DNA of 64,000 bases from Linyphia triangularis (Eukaryota; Arthropoda; Arachnida; Araneae; Linyphiidae), in NCBI GenBank assembly GCA_963978545.1, contig OZ021728.1:1364001-1428000 (forward strand), in the 5' to 3' direction. Made by a program: the position numbers and the translations under genes. Below are positions 22,077 to 33,410 of this stretch, in pieces. How positions within the stretch are numbered: the stretch's first letter is position 1; every line of letters starts with the position of its first letter. The notes below the pieces were generated by a model, which was given only the letters and a program-made list of their open reading frames with translations, was not told the DNA's origin and did not search any database.

Positions 22077-22551
22077 CACAATTGATTCCATAAACAGGTT
22101 CGATGCATGTACGGTTTTGAAGCATTATTTTTTTAAGCATCGTTTCGTTTTTCTAGGTTCTAAATGCATCCTGTTTTGTTTACATTTTGCGTTGACGTCA
22201 ATGATGCATTGCGCTCAGAATTTTTATTGTATTTAGTGAGTATTAATAACATTTAATCGAAATAAATTAGTTAACTTCCTTTGTTTTTTATTAGCTGTCT
22301 TCTGCACTGTAGAGCTCATATATCCAGCATCTAAAAGTTTGTTTACAATAATAGTTAATATACTATTATACGTTCGTGCCGTTATGGGATTTTTCAGTTG
22401 GAAATATATCTTTTACGTCTTTTTTTCTAGGATGAGTCCCTTAAAAGATTAAATGTAAGAAGACATATAATGTGAAATACTTATGTATATCATTATGTGG
22501 GTGGCACCATGTTAAACCATTGTTGGTACTATTAAGTATCCATGCCACTTG

Positions 22552-22610
22552 ACGATAATTTTTCAGTTGACAAACAATTAACAAATTGTTCGTCAACTGA
22601 AATCTATCGT
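22552..22610. repeat. 59-bp hairpin
   Basis: ACGATA...TATCGT flank a stem in which TTTCAGTTGAC pairs with GTCAACTGAAA and ACAATT with AATTGT around a very short loop. A few bulges are present. It could be a small palindrome or the relic of a MITE; the loop is shorter than expected for a miRNA precursor. Confidence 0.6.
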
Positions 22611-22649
22611 TTCAATGTCCGCTAATTTTTCTTTTAGTTCAGATTTCGT

Positions 22650-22691
<42 letters not shown>

Positions 22692-23876
22692 AAGAACTTG
22701 GTATAATATATGTTCATGATTATTTTTAAAACAGAAGCTAAGCTGCACTATAGACATCATTCATATTTTGCTGAGTATGTTTACAGGTGTTTTGTACTTG
22801 TTAATTTTTTTTTTTTTTTTTAAATGGTCACAATTTTTGGCTGGATTAATTTAAATTATGAATCTTTTATCTGAGATGAAAGTGAGTCGAAATATACCTA
22901 GAAATTAGCTTAGCTACGAATTATTTAGACTCAATTTGACTTCATCACTTGCAGCCTCAAATGTAGATTCAGCGAAGATTATTGAAATTCACTGAAAACT
23001 TTCACTGACACTTGCTATCACAATGAACGAAACCATGCATATGTTATAGTAGATTGGAAGCTAATCACCAACAACAATTATTCCGGAGAAATTCCGAGTC
23101 TATGTATGTCCTTCAACGGGTCCCCAGCAGCGCGGGGCCACGCAGTGTAGTTGAAAATAAAAAAGAACGTTTAAGCCGATGAGGACACGCCTACAGAATC
23201 TCTTGTCTGACAAGAAAAAATATCCAATCGCAAAATTCCTTTCTTTAACTTAAGTCCTGTCTGTCGCAAAGCGCAAATATTCCCCCCTTCTATTTTTTGC
23301 AGATGCTTTATATTAGACAGCCATGGCTTATTTACAGACATCAACCCATAAATCTATTCCCCATACACATAAAATGTACTGAATCGTCAATATTTCGAGC
23401 AGGAATGGGAAGCTCAAAAAATAAAAATGGAAGCTTTTTTCTCTTACCGATGATAAAGATGCGACATCTTGAAGAAATCCGCAATTTCAACTTGAAATCT
23501 GAAAAAGCGATCTGGAAGCTTCTGGTAACTGAATGTTTATTCGTTTGCCTGTTTATTAACGAATTTAGGAGACACACAGGCGTAGCGGGGCAAACGCATT
23601 TTCTACCTCGTTTTTCTGATAAAGCTTGCGCCGCGAGTACAGCCTGTGACGTCACAACACTTGGTATTTATGGTCCATAATCCTCGAGTTTCGAATTTAG
23701 TTGCCGTCATAAAACTTGAAGTGGACTGTAATATGTAAATGCTTTCCTCTCGAAAGTTTTGTCTTTTTCTTCTTTCTTTGTTTTGGAGTTGCGGCATTTT
23801 CGAGTTACTGTAAATTGTTCGAAATGTCTTTTTGTAGCTTTTTAAAGGAACCACTTGACAGAGATTTATATTAGCT
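22611..23876. other. Stretch without an assigned gene
   Basis: An A-run of 32 bases lies at 22658-22689 and a T-run at 22806-22822. From about 23290 to 23870 there are overlapping frames of 127 and 104 codons on opposite strands with no recognised domain, so neither can be called. TGACGTCA occurs at 23648. Confidence 0.4.
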
Positions 23877-23884
23877 GTTCTAAC

Positions 23885-24087
23885 TAGAGGTCGGAAATAT
23901 CGATCAAAATAAATATCGATACTATATCGTTAAGTAGAAAAAATATCGATAAAATTACGATTTATCGATACATGATTTTTTTTTTTTTTTAATTTTGCCA
24001 GAAACAAAGTTTTTCAAGGCAAATTTTTATTTTTCATTATTGCTTTTTTGTAAGGTGACTACTTTTTCAACTGAAATGGATCTATTA

Positions 24088-24127
<40 letters not shown>

Positions 24128-24460
24128 ACAAAAAAAAAAATATTATATTTTTGCTTAGTTGGTGAGGTGATTTTAAGAAAAATTTAGATAATTTTCAGTA
24201 GCTTTTAAGTGTATGGAAAATATTGAATATTGGTGCCATTTTAACTGTCTTTCAGCCAAGTTCAAACTTTAGTTTTGAAGTTTTTGAAAAGGGAATAAAG
24301 AAAATCGAAAAAACACATGGAACTACAAAACGATCATCAAAAAATTAAAAATGTATTGAAATATCGATATATCGGTGACTTTTATCGATAATTTTAATAT
24401 CGATATTTTTTTAGAAATATCGATACAAATATCGTCGTATCGATATATCGCCGACATCCA
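23885..24460. mobile_element. hAT MITE H1, copy 1 (576 bp)
   Basis: Ends TAGAGGTCGG and CCGACATCCA, with a perfect 8-bp TSD GTTCTAAC (23877-23884 and 24461-24468); an 8-bp TSD is the hAT hallmark. Both ends are packed with ATCGAT and TATCGATA. The interior has an A-run near 24090-24125. No transposase. Confidence 0.92.
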
Positions 24461-24786
24461 GTTCTAACACGCTAATAGAGGGTTGCTTTTGCATCTGATG
24501 AAACCATTTGAAAAGTACTCGGACAAGGTGGGTAAGGAGAGTCACTATCACTAAATCGATACTTCTACACCAGTGCCTAATACAGAATATCAAGTCCAAA
24601 TACAAAGCTTTGCTTAGGTGAAAGCTTTTCTAACAGTTATTTCCATACTTAATTTTTATTAATGCTCGTCATTGTGTCATACAGATTTTGGTTCCCATAC
24701 TCTAGGCACTAACACCCAAGCGACATAGCTGATTAACATGAGGACGATTGATTGACATGCACCCCTCTCCCTCCTAAGTAAAATAA

Positions 24787-25463
24787 TGTTGCGTGGATGA
24801 GTTCCAAAAATTTGAAGCCAAAACAGATCAAAACTTGCAGAAATTTATTCTGATATAACTCTTTGCAGATTCTCTTACAACTCCAGAACTTCTCGTTCTA
24901 GTAGACTCAATACAGCTCTTTTCACAACAATAGAGCACAAAACAGCAGTTGAAAACTTGACAACACAACTGCTAAAATCGCCGCAAAAAACAATGCAATA
25001 CAGTTCGCTTTCGGAACTCTCTGAATGCTCGCTGAGAGACAGCTAACTCAGTAACTTCACTCAGTCAGTCAACTAACTAACTCTTGGCCGGACTTAAATA
25101 GGACTGGCGAATCTTCTCGAAACTTCCAGAGATCGAAATTTGTAGAACTTTCTAGATCGTAGTCGAAAAGCCCTATACATGTATATGGGGGACCGAAAAT
25201 GGCGCCAAATGGTCGCCAAGTTTGGCAACATTCGGCGATTTCTCGCCAATTTTGGTGACAAAAATTAGTCGCCAAAACCGTAGCCAACTTGGCTCTATCT
25301 CGCCAATTTGGCGAGACTGCCATTACCATAATGTTAAATGGCCTTCTCACACACATTGCAGGAAAGCGAACTCTTGCACTGCCGTATGCGAAATGTACAT
25401 AAATTTTCCTATTTACATAATCAATACTACGGAATATTTACAAATATACAAAAATTCGTAACA
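24787..25463 (-). mobile_element. Solo LTR L1, copy 2 (677 bp)
   Basis: Minus-strand copy, TGTTGCGTGG at the left and CGTAACA at the right, TSD ATAA (24783-24786 and 25464-25467). It retains the cluster of opposed TCGCCAA and TTGGCGA words at about 25200-25320. Confidence 0.9.
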
Positions 25464-25491
25464 ATAATACAAAGGACTCTTACTTAAAAGA

Positions 25492-25505
25492 TATCTCTCT
25501 CTCTG

Positions 25506-25536
<31 letters not shown>

Positions 25537-25552
25537 TGTGTGTGTGTGTTAC
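25492..25552. repeat. Compound microsatellite
   Basis: TC, then TA, then TG dinucleotide runs in succession. Likely length-variable. Confidence 0.85.
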
Positions 25553-26008
25553 TGTGAATGTCTGAAATTGGAGAATTTCCCCAGAAACCAAAGCTCTGTA
25601 AGAACGAGTATTGTCCCCCTCTTATCACCCTTCTGATGAACCCTTCTTTTTCAACAACCGGGAACAAATGTGGTTCAATACTAATTGCTCACTCAACAGT
25701 AATGAATGAAGAATATAAAACCATAGCTTTGGTTTTGGAGAAGATAAAATATCAATGGATGATTTATGTGTACTTAAAAATGGTAAATTGTCTCCTTGGT
25801 GGCTGCACAAATGCTTCTTGTGCTTCTGGGATAGCAGAGTTAGATCACGCCACCGAGTTAAAAAAAAGAGTGGACAAACAGAGAAAACATGGAGGAAAAG
25901 AATGTCGTAAACGATCTCATTGGAACTAAAGAAAAATGATCTCTCCTTCACTCCATATTAAGCCTTATGAAGCAGTTTGTCAAGACTCTTGATCAGGCTT
26001 TGCATATA

Positions 26009-27179
26009 CACTATCTGGCCAAAAGTATCAGGACACCCCTTAAAAAAGTGGTTCTGGCGAGTGACGCAATTTGATACGTAAGAGGCAATGAGTAAGTTAA
26101 AGGAGCTTAGTGAGTTTGATCGTGGCAGAATAGTGGGATGCCACCTTTGTGGGAAATCAGTTGGTGAGATTGCGGACATTCTACAGAAGCCTAAATCCAC
26201 TGTGAGTGATGTAATTGTGAAGTGGAAACGTCGAGGCAGTGAAACGGCAGAAAAACGAAACGGTAGGCCGAAAACACTTGGTGAACGCAGCCGCAGAACT
26301 CTGAAAAGGGTAGTGAAACAAAATCGCAAGTCCTCGTTGGTAGAAATTTCTCAGGAGTTCCAAAGTTCATCAGGCGTTAGTGTTAGCAGCAGGACTGTCC
26401 GTCGAGAGTTAAAAGACTTGGGATTCCATGGTCGTGCAGCCGCTCACAAGCCGAACATCACTCCACAGAATTCGAAACATCGATTGCAATGGTGTAGAGC
26501 TCACAGTCATTGGACTGTGGACATGCGGAAAACTGTTCTTTGGAGTGATGAATCTCGCTTTACAGTCTGGCAGTCGGATGGACGTGTCTGGGTTTAGTGG
26601 ATGCCCGGCGAACATTTCTATAGTGACTGCATTGTGCCGACTGTTAAGTTTGGTGGTGGAAGCATAATGGTGTGGGGGTGTTTCTCATGGTTTGGCCTGG
26701 GTCCGTTAGTTTCTGTGGTTGGAAACATGAACTCTGAGATGTATGTGGGCATTCTGGACAATTCTGCACTCCCAACTCTATGGCAATATTTCGGGGAAGG
26801 CCCATTTCTCTTCCAGCAGGAAAACTGCTCCATTCACACATTGAGGCTTGCACAGACTTTGTTTGACGAAATGGGTGTTAAAAAACTGGACTGGCCTTCT
26901 CAGAGCCCCGATCTAAATCACAAAGAACATCTTTGGGACGAATTAGAGCGCAGATTACGTAGCCAGCCAAATCGACCCTCTTCACTGCAAGCACTCACTT
27001 CAGCTGTGATGGACGCCTGGAAGGCAATTCCTATGGTCACCTATCAAAAATTGGTGGAAAGTCTTCCCAAACGTGTGCAGGCTGTCATCGATGCAAAAGG
27101 ACATCATATTAATATGTGCCTCAGGATGCTCTAAGTCCATACCACTGGGTGTCCGGATACTTTTGGCCAGATAGGGAGG
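26009..27179 (+). mobile_element. Tc1-like transposon, complete ends (1,171 bp)
   Basis: Ends CACTATCTGGCCAAAAGTAT and its near complement before CCTCC at the right are terminal inverted repeats of about 28 bases. TA lies at 26007-26008 and 27180-27181. One transposase gene fills it. It sits inside the pseudogene at 25600-27325. Confidence 0.93.
26088..27134 (+). pseudogene. Tc1-type DD34E transposase, inactivated
   Basis: ATG at 26088 to TAA at 27132-27134 would give 348 codons, the family's normal length, in a single frame broken only by TAG at 26595-26597. Residues 5-50 form the first helix-turn-helix (SVGEIADILQKPKSTVSDVI) and 85-115 the second. First catalytic residue: D154 in LWSDESRF. 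Second: [10 protein letters not shown] has Glu (245) where Asp is required. Third: E280 in HKEHLWDEL, 34 residues later. The usual Pro-Ile before it is His-Lys. Two independent lesions, the stop and the D-to-E change, make it inactive. Confidence 0.93.
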
Positions 27180-27330
27180 TAAGAGGGATGTCTCAGTTGA
27201 AAATTTTAAAGCATGAACATTCCACAAAAATAAGACAACTTATTAAAGATCTCGTAAATTCTATGAAAGAGACTGAGCGAAAAGCCTAAACTTCATTTGT
27301 TGCAAAGCGGAACACTGCCGCTTTTATAGA

Positions 27331-28039
27331 TTACACAATTTAGTATCTAATAATTCAGATATCATGATTTGAGACCTCACAAAAAATATACAATATCATG
27401 GGTTTATATATATATACTCACGTTGTGGGATCAAATGTTGCAATGATTCATTTTTTCAATACGATTGATATTTTACCCTCGAGTGTTTCTGAAAAACAGA
27501 AAAAATATCATTTAGAAAACAAATATTAAAGCATTTAAAAATTTCTTTTGAAATGAATTTCTCAATTTAAACAGGTAAGTCCCCTTCTTCAGACGAATAA
27601 CTTTAATTACAATTACAATATGCGGAATTTGTTTGAAAATCGAAGTAATAATTTTCAGATATTTAGACGTGACTGTATAATTTCACGTTTATTTTTAATA
27701 AAAAAATTTTGAAACGTTCTATGCCGCAAATTTTGCCGTTACGGATGCTTTTATCATTTCAAATGAGATGCAAACACCAAGCACACGATGACAACAGAGT
27801 TGATGCGGTATCAATGAATAGAAAGATAATCATTTTGATTGACGGTAAAGCGTATGCAGCTTTCATTGCGGGCGACGGGCCTCGATCGCGAGACCATTGA
27901 ATCTCGAGACAGATACTTTGCCGCTGCGCAAAAGAGTACTCCAGTGCACAGAAGCTTTATCTGCTATTTGAGGTCGCCACGACGGTAACTGCGGAACGCT
28001 AAGTCCCGCTTTCCAATGACGATACAACTAATTCAAATG
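27331..28039. other. Stretch without a gene; diverged relative of the 50 kb segment
   Basis: At about 27655-27870 ATTTAGACGTGA, GATGCAAACACCAAGCA and GATGACAACAGAGTTGATG match the same order at 50585-50790 and 54520-54740, at much lower identity. The rest is unassigned; 27860-28015 is GC-richer. Confidence 0.45.
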
Positions 28040-29040
28040 TCAACGAGGAAAGTTATTTCAATATTGATTAACCCTTTCAAAGTGTCGAAAAGGGTCTAAA
28101 CGAAGGATATTCAAATGTTCCATATAGATTGAGAGGCGACTGCAATTTTAGGACCCCATCGAACATCATTCTGAATTTTTTATAGAAATTGGAGAAAAGT
28201 GAGTAGATTACGAATCCACTGGTCTGCCGTGGCAAAAATGGCCGAAACTGGTCAATAATCGACTTTTAATAAGTTGAACTAAATCCAATTACCAAATGCG
28301 CCATAACTTACTAAATGATGAGCTTTTTTTTATTTGGTAACCCAAACTCTTTAATTTTTAATTAATAAGGTTGCAGACGATTCAGATATCTGGCGACGGG
28401 CTACTTGCATATATTAAAAGGGAGCCAAGTTGGCAAAAAATATTACGTCACTTATGACGTAACTGATGTCGCCAATTTGGCTTACTTTTAAAAGATATAA
28501 GTTTTCCGAGCCAAAGATCAGAAATCGTTTGCGCTTTTTCTCATTGAAAATCAAAATGAAGTGGGTTGCCAGACGAATAAGTTTGTTCTATTTTTGGCAA
28601 GTTATGACATATTTGGCAATCAGATTTTAGTTCAACTCATTCCAAGTCGATTTTTGATCAGTTTCGGCCATTTTTGCCATTTTTGTCACTGCAGACCAGT
28701 GGATTCGTAATCTACTCACTTTTCTCCAATTTCTATAAAAAATTCAGAATGATGTTCGATGGGGTCCTAAAATTGCAGTCGCCTCTCGGACTAATATAGT
28801 CACATTTCTGAAAATTGAAATCAAGACAAAGCACATGCAAATAAGCTATTCTGATATCGATTGTCTATTTCAATGGGTCTAAAAGGAGTCGAACCGTTCT
28901 GTACGAGAAATATCCCGATGCTCCACTGCCAATTATAAAATTTCACAATTATAACATTTGGAACAAATGTCAACAAGAGAACGCATGGATAAAGTAAGAT
29001 ATTTTGATTTCGATAAACCAATTTTCAGTGACTGGAACTA
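28040..29040. repeat. Diverged tandem repeat T1, locus A, split by M1
   Basis: Blocks GATTAACC-AAGTGTCGAAAAGGGTC and, after the MITE, GATATCGATTG...GGGTCTAAAAGGAGTCG and GAACAAATGTCAACAAGAG repeat a unit seen in tandem at 60806-61480. About three worn units are visible. Confidence 0.6.
28127..28791. mobile_element. Fold-back MITE M1, copy 4 (665 bp)
   Basis: Ends GATTGAGAGGCGACTGC and GCAGTCGCCTCTCGGAC, flanked by TA at 28125-28126 and 28792-28793. It is inverted relative to copies 1-3. The central palindrome is TTACGTCACTTATGACGTAA at 28443-28462. It lies inside tandem repeat T1. Confidence 0.88.
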
Positions 29041-29164
29041 GTTCAAACGCCGAATTCATGACCGGTTTTTTTTTTTTTTTTTTTTATTACATTTTGATTA
29101 TACTTCGTAGCGAATCACGGGTATTGAGCTAGCTCTATTATGTACAAATGCCATAAGTTTGTTT

Positions 29165-29560
29165 ATAGAGTAAAACCTCGATTATCCGAGTTTCCGCTTT
29201 AACCGAGCCAGATAATATTTCTTTTACCCCTGATATTTTCCTTTGTCAAAACTAGTACCGAAAAAAACTGGTACTTGATCTCTGAAACACTCAAGAAAAC
29301 AAAATGTTTACATTCCTTTTCATTGTATGACACTGCTCCTCCTATCGCGTCGCTCAAGGTCTTAAGTAAGAGAACTCTTTAAGCGTTACTATATATTATT
29401 CATTGCATGTGGTTCACCTATAGTATAACATTTGTACTTGTCAAAACATACATTTAAACCGATACGATTTATTTTATTTTTAATTTTCGCTTTAACCGAG
29501 TTTTTCGGTTATCCGAGTTGGTCTTGGTCCACATTAACTCGGATAATCAGGACTCTACTG
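29165..29560. mobile_element. Tigger/pogo-like MITE
   Basis: Left TATAGAGTAAAACCTCGATT with ATCCGAG, right CTCGGATAATCAGGACTCTA. The CTCGATTATCCGAG type of terminal repeat is that of pogo/Tigger elements. A second inner pair, GCTTTAACCGAG, occurs on both sides. The central part has no transposase. Ends are approximate. Confidence 0.75.
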
Positions 29561-29562
29561 CA

Positions 29563-30650
29563 TCTGCATTATTTTACTTAACATCAAAAAGTGTCCAATA
29601 TTTTATAGACAACCTGCATATCAGATATAATTTTCATCTGCATAAAGTTAAAACAAATTGGATTTTTAAGAAATGTTTGTTGAATGAAATTGATAAATAT
29701 CATTTTCCAACCCTCGATATAGATAAACAACTGGATAGACTGCTTAACGCTGGGGAAATGAAGCCGTTGGTGTTATAAAAAATACGGATTGCCGAGGATT
29801 GAAAATAAAATTTTGGGTTGTACACAGCAGAAACGTCAATAGTAGACCTTAATTAGTAATAATGTGCAAAAAAATATATATACTCTAACACTTTACAAGG
29901 TTTTCCGCATCCAACTATAAAAGTGAACTGTGTCTTCCCACCAGCATCGCAATCCCCGGCGCGTTTTTCTCTTTGCATTGACAATGGAACAGTCTTATCC
30001 AGTTGTTTATCTATATCGATGTTTCCAACGGGCGTCTTTTACGTCTTAGCCCACTTCATATTACAAAGTAACAGCTGAATATCTCTCGCCTTCCCCCCCC
30101 CCCAAGAAGTGTCCTTTCAAAATTAAACAAAATGCGCAATTTTCGACAAAAGATTTCGTACACTTTTTTTTTTCTCTCGAAAACTTTAATGACACGATAC
30201 GAGTGATTAAAGGTCATAAAATAGCGTTCGATTCAATACATTCTAAAGAATAAGAAGAAAAAATTATTTTCTCGAGTGTCATAGTGGTAAATATTTAAAG
30301 CACTTCTTAATTTGGGAGATTTCTCTTTTTTTTCTCTTTTAAATCTTGACGTTTTACAACTCGAGCGTCTTCAAACTTCTTTTCATAAAATGATGAAGCA
30401 GCGGTGTTACTGTCCTTTAAGAATGTCGTGAAGATGGATTGCTTAACGAGATGATGGAATTATTTTATTGTTCTTTTTTATGAGGTATCGTTTCCGGGGC
30501 GGACAATTAACCCTTACGAGGGTTAAAGAAAAACGTTTTGTGGGATGAAACAATTGAAAGGGGAGGAGGGGGGGGGGGAGGGGGTGTTTGAGCATCCTTC
30601 TCATTAATCATTCAATAAAAGTTGTTTTAAAAAAAAAAGAGAGAATTTTA
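29563..30650. other. Stretch without a gene
   Basis: A short open frame runs to 29778 without recognised domains. Long C-run near 30096 and G-rich run near 30550-30585. No feature supported. Confidence 0.4.
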
Positions 30651-30654
30651 TGGG

Positions 30655-31390
30655 GATTTGGTACCCCCTTGTTTTCATAGAAAAGTTATACAAGTATCGA
30701 TTTTCTATTTTTTTTTTAAATTTTTTTTTTTTTTTTTGCGTTTTCATAAACTTTGAAACCTTCTTTTTATTCTGGCAAAATGTGGAACTGATACGATAAC
30801 TGCAACTGCATCAAAATTATATTTTTATGGAGAATAGAGCTTAGTTTGCAATAGCTCCTTTGATGCTTCGAACGCATTTTTCTCAGTTCGTGTTTTTTTA
30901 CTCAAAATGCTAAAACTTTAGTAAATATAAATGAAATGACTGGAATTTCATTCTAAAGATCTATTTGACAAAAATAGGCACGGGTTTTCAAATAAAATGT
31001 AAACTTTTTTTTTTACAAATTTAAATGTTAAAAAACATCCTTTTTTTACTATTTTTTTGCCTATCGGTAGAGTATTTATTGTTTTTCTCAAAAACTATTT
31101 TACTTATTCAAAATCCGAATTACTACTTGCATTTAAAAAAAAATCAGGAAAAAATATTGAAAAATGAAAAAGAAGATAGAATTTGAATTTTTTTTTTAAA
31201 ATTAAAATTTTGAAAATTTAGAGCACTATGTGAACTTCTTTTTAAAAATAAAATTTAGTTTTTGCCTAGTAATACTACTCTTAAATATGAAAACATTCTA
31301 ATTTTGAAAGCTTAAATAAAAAAATAAAAAAGTTTTAAAACCCTTTTTTTCTTCAAGTGTATATTCATCTGAAAACCCTTCGTGAAAACC
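30655..31390 (+). repeat. Dispersed repeat R7, copy 1
   Basis: GGTACCCCCTTGTTTTCA, CTGATACGATAACTGCAACTGCA, CAGTTCGTGTTTTTTTA and GATCTATTTGACAAAA recur in order at 53150-53860 and 56850-57590. AT-rich, noncoding, class not determined. Confidence 0.6.
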
Positions 31391-31678
31391 CTTGAAAAAT
31401 GCTTGAATGTGAATTTATTCCTAAAAATAATTCACCGACTATTTTTAACTTATTGTTTCAAATACGTTATTAAGTCAAAATACAAATAATCGAATTACTT
31501 AAAAACGAAGCTTTAGATATTTTTAAATCCTTTATAATAACCCACAATGCGGGCCGGATATGACCGGCAATAGATTTTTTTGCGGCTCGCCTGTAGCACA
31601 GAAGGAAAAAAAAAAAACCAAGCACCACGGTATGAGTTTTTTTTATATAATTTTAATTTGCCTAAAATAGTAAATGTT

Positions 31679-31887
31679 GTTGTTGTTTCTTATTCCACTT
31701 GATCTAGAACAAGTCTAGACCAAGTCCAAGAGACCGTACGCCCAAAGAAAGTCTCGAACCAGCGCAGGGTTATTAAAGAGATCGCTCTTCTCCAAATTCA
31801 AACAGGAAAGCAGATGGTCCGGTGAAGCTTGATGGGAAACACACTTGAGGCACTCAGCCTTTTGTCCCTGAACATATGCAAACATAT
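31679..31887 (-). mobile_element. 5'-truncated LINE insertion (209 bp)
   Basis: The minus strand encodes KAECLKCVSHQASPDHLLSC, then NLEKSDLFNNPALVRDFLWA and YGLLDLV to TAG at 31715-31717, the C-terminal end of a Jockey-like LINE ORF2 as I remember it from arthropods. A tail of AACAACAACA follows. A perfect 13-bp TSD, AATAGTAAATGTT, flanks it at 31666-31678 and 31888-31900. The insertion is severely 5'-truncated, as is usual for target-primed reverse transcription. Confidence 0.85.
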
Positions 31888-31934
31888 AATAGTAAATGTT
31901 AACTATATAAAACGACGTGGCGAAGAAACGACTT

Positions 31935-32057
31935 AAAGAAGCATTCAACAAGATAGTTTGTATCAAGAACAAATACAGGAATAAGTTGAGTGAATCTCAT
32001 TTGAACAATTTGTTAAGATTGGCTGCAACAAATACTGTGACAGACATCATAAAATAA
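31935..32057 (+). pseudogene. C-terminal tail of a hAT-type transposase, copy 2
   Basis: KEAFNKIVCIKNKYRNKLSE, then SHLNNLLRLAATNTVTDIIK, ending in TAA at 32055-32057. It is paralogous to 10184-10315; the ending DIDSIKK has shrunk to DIIK. The downstream flank with CGATTTCGAACGTCATCGTC and GTATCCGGCCCG (near 32356) is also shared. A LINE fragment has landed just upstream. Confidence 0.65.
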
Positions 32058-32399
32058 ACTAAACGATTTCGAACGTCATCGTCTCACAATTGATTTCGAC
32101 TGAATCGAAGAGTTTAAAACTGGAGTTTATATATTTTTATTAAAATTTTGCACAAGTCGCACAGTCACATTGAAACAAAAGATTCATTTCCTTTTTTAAA
32201 CTTTGATTTGAAAATTATTATTTTTTTATTTATTTGAAGAAAAAAAAAATATCAATTGCAGTTTTATTAAGATAAGAGAAATCAATATTTTTTTAGTTTT
32301 CAGAAAAAGTATATATTGTTGAATCGAAAATAATTAACGATACATAATTTTCTGTATCCGGCCCGTTAGGAGTTCCAACATAAGTAATATGGCCTTTCT

Positions 32400-33204
32400 T
32401 TAAAAGTTAATGGCAAACTCTTATATAGAGTCTATTTTGGTAATTTACAAGAAATATTTATTTAGGGTATGCAATGTTCCCCTCTTATATATACACACAA
32501 ATATATTGTATATATTATATGTACACAAAATATCTTATTTATTATTTTAAAAATTCTTAGAAATAATAGGTTCATTCATAGATTCAATATTTTATTTCTA
32601 GACTTAATAATAAAATAAAATAAAATAAAAAAAAAAAAATCAGAAAAGGAACTTATTTAAGCGACTGTTCATGTGGAATATGGCTTTGGATACGACTTGC
32701 GTCAATAGAAACTGTGTGAAACTGATATTTTAGTGACAGTCCCCAAAAATAAATAATGCATTGAAAACGACAAGTCGATCTGCAAAGTTTCAGCTCGATT
32801 GGATAACCGTAATTGATTTAACCTTTAACTGCTGTGATTGGGTAATTTGATAATTTTGGCGCAAGGGAACACGTGGTTCACACTGCGCCAAACAAATTGG
32901 TGCACATCAGTTTAAAGTTTGAAAAACAAAGTATCAGAAAAATTAATATAAAAATAAAATATTAAGTATTTTAGAGGGTGGAAGCATTTCACAAAAAATG
33001 AATCGTGGTCTGTTAGACCACTTACAGCAGTTAAAAGTAAATTAGTGCTCCGAGGAAAAGAAAAACACATATACAAAATCAAAGTTAATATAAAGGATTT
33101 GAAAGGCTTCTAACGTTCATTCTAAAATTGTGTCACACATTCTTATTATTGATTATCAAAAGTCAGTCGTAAATTCTATGAGAAGTGTAGTTTTGTATAA
33201 TGGT
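32400..33204. other. Stretch without a gene; R3 pieces
   Basis: R3-like AGTGACAGTCCCC, AATGCATTGAAAACGACAAG and, after a gap, CAAAATCAAAGTTAATATAAAGG lie at 32725-33110. Otherwise AT-rich and unassigned. Confidence 0.4.
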
Positions 33205-33218
33205 TGACTTAGCAAATG

Positions 33219-33396
33219 GTTGGTTGTTTTCAGATTATCTGGCGCTGTCAGCAACACGAGGGCTATAATGCGCAGAAACATTCGTCATGAGATAAGGCAA
33301 CATACATTTACAAACATCCATGCCTAACACGGGACTCGAACCCGCAACCTCGCAGTCTAGAAGCTAGCACTCTAACCACTATACCGTTTGGTCGGC
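33219..33396 (-). mobile_element. SINE S1, copy 7
   Basis: Reverse copy with a perfect 14-bp TSD, TGACTTAGCAAATG (33205-33218 and 33397-33410). The B-box region reads CTCGAACCCGCAACC on this strand, nearly full length. Confidence 0.93.
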
Positions 33397-33410
33397 TGAC
33401 TTAGCAAATG

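Larger units (their letters stand above)
25600..27325 (+). pseudogene. Unidentified transposon-like gene, split by a Tc1 element
   Basis: Readable pieces are GSILIAHSTVMNEEYKT, ALVLEKIKYQWMIYVYLKMV, then after a frameshift HKCFLCFWDSR, then SPSLHIK. Beyond the Tc1 element the text resumes as KHEHSTKIRQLIKDLVNSMK to about 27290. These resemble, from memory, a repeated uncharacterised arthropod and cnidarian open frame with conserved WMICVDLKMVNF and CFLC-W-DSR blocks. Function unknown. It is dead by frameshift, stops and insertion. A database search could confirm the family. Confidence 0.55.

Noticed and set aside
22552..22610. miRNA precursor
   Set aside because: Loop too short for a standard precursor and no expression evidence; kept only as a hairpin.
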